DNA from: Thermoplasmata archaeon
Lineage (GTDB): Archaea; Thermoplasmatota; Thermoplasmata; Thermoplasmatales; Thermoplasmataceae
Assembly (NCBI GenBank): GCA_021802365.1
Contig: JAKAAJ010000052.1
Coordinates: 1-8,078, forward strand
Direction: 5' to 3'
DNA length: 8,078 bases
Of this stretch, positions 6,970 through 8,078 are shown one piece after another (within the stretch, counting starts at the first letter, position 1; each line of letters begins with the position of its first letter). The position numbers and the translations under genes are program-made. The notes beneath the pieces are model-generated. The model saw only the letters and a list, made by a program, of their open reading frames with translations. It was not told where the DNA came from and searched no databases.

Positions 6970-7159
6970 CTATTTTTATAAGCCTCTGAGGGCCATGATA
7001 TACAATGTGTGTTTTCTATATAATCTTTGAGAGAATGGATTTTATTTGCTTTGTTAATCTGATATAATTTTCATTTAATGATTTGCTCAATGAATATTTC
7101 TATCAATATGTCGAAAAATAAACGCTAAATGTTTATAGCACTCATCGCATATTGCGGAG
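6970..7159. promoter_or_regulatory. Divergent promoter region between the fdh operon and the carrier gene
   Basis: This is a 190-base AT-rich region between two divergent starts. For fdhF (minus strand), TATA candidates are ATTATATAG at 7016-7024 and GTATAT near 6999-7004, giving leaders of roughly 10-35 nt. A third AT run at 6971-6982 is too close to the start codon to serve GTG 6969. ATTTGCT occurs at 7044-7050 and again at 7081-7087. This could be a shared regulator site but is short enough to be chance. No RNA gene or open frame is evident. Confidence 0.5.
7132..7137 (+). promoter_or_regulatory. TATA box for the SatP-like carrier gene
   Basis: TTTATA (within GTTTATAG) is centred about 25 nt before ATG 7160, the spacing expected of a leaderless archaeal transcript. 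The GGAG at 7156-7159 abuts the ATG with no spacer, so it is unlikely to act as a ribosome site. Confidence 0.5.
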
Positions 7160-7738
7160 ATGACATTATCACCTTTACCACCTTTGGCAGTTGGTTTTAT
7201 GGGGCTTGGTACTGGATATTATGTCTGGGGAGGACACGAATTTTTTGGAATCCCTCAGGCAAGCGAGAAGGTTAACAAGGTTCTGGGACAGTGGGGTATC
7301 TGGATGGCAGGTTTCATGCAGTTTCTTGCAGGAACATACATATTCCTTGGCCTCACAATTTTTGATGCTTTCCAGAGCTCGCCTATCCTTTATATGGCTG
7401 GATTGGCCTTCACAGCATATGGTGTGCACTGGTTTGCACTGGGTATCAATAAATATGTTGGAGGAGACCCAACCGTTGATGGATATATGGCAATAGCATT
7501 CCTGTGAATAAGTATAACAGGCGCATTTGTGTTCTTTAAAGGTGGAGATAATCCTGTTGGAATACTGTTCGTGTTGCTGGCTCTAGTGTATATAACAGAT
7601 ATACCCGCAAGCCTTCTCAAATCAGGAACGTGGACAAGAGCGAAGGGATTTTTCCATCTTGTCACAGGAACATGGCTGATGTATCTGATGTTTGCGGCCG
7701 CCACAACTTTCGCACTGGGGATGCATCTCCCGCTTTGA
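7160..7738 (+). pseudogene. SatP/YaaH-type monocarboxylate carrier, interrupted by one in-frame TGA
   Basis: The frame spans 192 codons, close to the 188 aa of E. coli SatP (YaaH), a six-helix acetate/succinate carrier of the GPR1/FUN34/YaaH family. Six hydrophobic segments lie at about 8-26, 42-66, 74-96, 107-128, 133-154 and 161-190. Family-like blocks are PLPPLAVGFMGLG at the N-terminus, a weak form of the NPAPLGL motif, then GFMQFLAG (51-58) and AFTAYGVHWF (83-92). Codon 116 (7505-7507) is TGA, in the middle of segment 4, where related proteins usually have Trp (LxxW followed by small and hydrophobic residues). The same frame then continues for 76 sense codons to a second TGA at 7736. Translation would give a 115-aa fragment with three and a half helices, probably non-functional unless the codon is read through. 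It is divergent from the fdh operon, suggesting acetate or formate transport. Pseudogene, readthrough gene and base-call error are not separable from sequence alone. Confidence 0.75.
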
Positions 7739-8078
7739 TTCACCCACATAATTTTTATTTTCTTTTATTAATTTAGAATTTTTCTAAAATGTCTCAATTA
7801 CTTATTTTTGAGGAAAAATGTTCACTTGAAACTTCCAGAATGATCAGAAAATATATCCCATAAATTATTTCACAATCTGCTCTAAATTATATTCAGGAAT
7901 TCAACCATCGTTTCCTAAATTGTTCATGTGCCGGACCCAGCAGTCTACTTTCTCATATCAAATGACTACTTCTCCTCCTATGCTCACGGTTAATTCAAAA
8001 GGATCATTTTCAGTTTTCAGTACGTCCTTTCAACATACTCAAAAGAAAGAATTTGTTCATTTAATCAAGCCATTATCT
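7739..8078. other. AT-rich tail of the window without a supported gene
   Basis: No convincing coding region lies in these 340 bases. A 24-codon plus-strand frame runs from ATG 7789 to TAA 7861-7863 and is unassigned. On the minus strand a 16-codon frame from ATG 8060 ends in TGA after GRTEN. An overlapping frame then gives a protein-like 23-residue stretch containing ENDPFELTVSIGGEVVI, which ends in TGA at 7960-7958. These may be pieces of a decayed minus-strand gene or chance. No repeat ends, tRNA or CRISPR structure is seen. Confidence 0.35.
7751..7768 (+). terminator. T-rich terminator candidate after the carrier gene
   Basis: Beginning 12 nt after the final TGA, the plus strand carries ATTTTTATTTTCTTTTAT, three T runs of four to five. 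Archaeal RNA polymerase commonly terminates at such oligo-T stretches without a hairpin. Its position after the second TGA rather than the first supports the full 192-codon frame as the original gene. Confidence 0.45.

Noticed and set aside
7505..7507. Genome-wide reassignment of TGA to Trp
   Set aside because: TGA ends six of the eight genes here (184-648, 2322-2717, fdhD, DUF1641, fdhF and the carrier itself), and Trp is encoded by TGG throughout, so TGA works as a normal stop.
7789..7863. 24-codon plus-strand frame starting at ATG 7789
   Set aside because: It is very short, has no ribosome site, and its AT-rich upstream box overlaps the carrier's terminator-like T runs. There is not enough support to call a gene.

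Overview
The window looks archaeal, most likely from a Thermoplasmatales-type acidophile (Thermoplasma/Ferroplasma/Cuniculiplasma relatives). The reasons are moderate-to-low GC, TATA-box-like promoters placed either about 25 nt before a start codon (leaderless arrangement) or before a GGAG-type ribosome site, an AMMECR1-family protein, and several compact membrane proteins of no familiar family. The lineage is an inference from style and content; no rRNA or marker gene is present.

Layout. 1-183 holds no gene I can support. 184-648 (-) is a three-segment membrane protein, divergent from 700-1287 (+), an AMMECR1-family protein that has lost the family's LRGCIG signature. After a 213-base gap comes a four-segment membrane protein on the minus strand (1501-2043), with a TATA box and an operator-like repeat upstream. 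It is divergent from another four-segment membrane protein on the plus strand (2322-2717). That gene converges on fdhD with an 8-nt gap, and an 8-bp perfect hairpin spans both stop codons.

The core is a three-gene minus-strand operon, transcribed from about 6970 down to 2726: a 983-aa molybdenum/tungsten formate dehydrogenase-like catalytic subunit with a NuoG-like iron-sulfur front end, a small DUF1641 protein, and FdhD, the sulfurtransferase that activates such enzymes. Catalytic subunit plus DUF1641 is the pairing of the Bacillus ForCE enzymes (YrhE/YrhD and YjgC/YjgD), a menaquinone-linked, non-canonical formate dehydrogenase type. The active site reads Cys-Gln rather than the (Sec/Cys)-His of classical enzymes, as in that subgroup. 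No NAD-binding, cytochrome or membrane-anchor subunit lies in the window.

Divergent from the operon, across a 190-base AT-rich promoter region, is a GPR1/FUN34/YaaH (SatP)-type acetate/monocarboxylate carrier at 7160-7738. Its reading frame is full length (192 codons, six predicted membrane segments) but is interrupted by one in-frame TGA at codon 116, where a Trp (TGG) is the expected residue. TGA is the normal stop of six of the eight genes here, including this gene's own end, so genome-wide UGA-Trp recoding is unlikely. A recent nonsense mutation, a base-call error or local readthrough remain. The last 340 bases carry a T-rich terminator candidate and only scraps of reading frame.

Taken together, the right half suggests monocarboxylate handling: uptake or export of a small acid by the carrier, and oxidation of formate by the dehydrogenase with electrons passed to quinone through the DUF1641 partner. 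This link is inferred from gene position.
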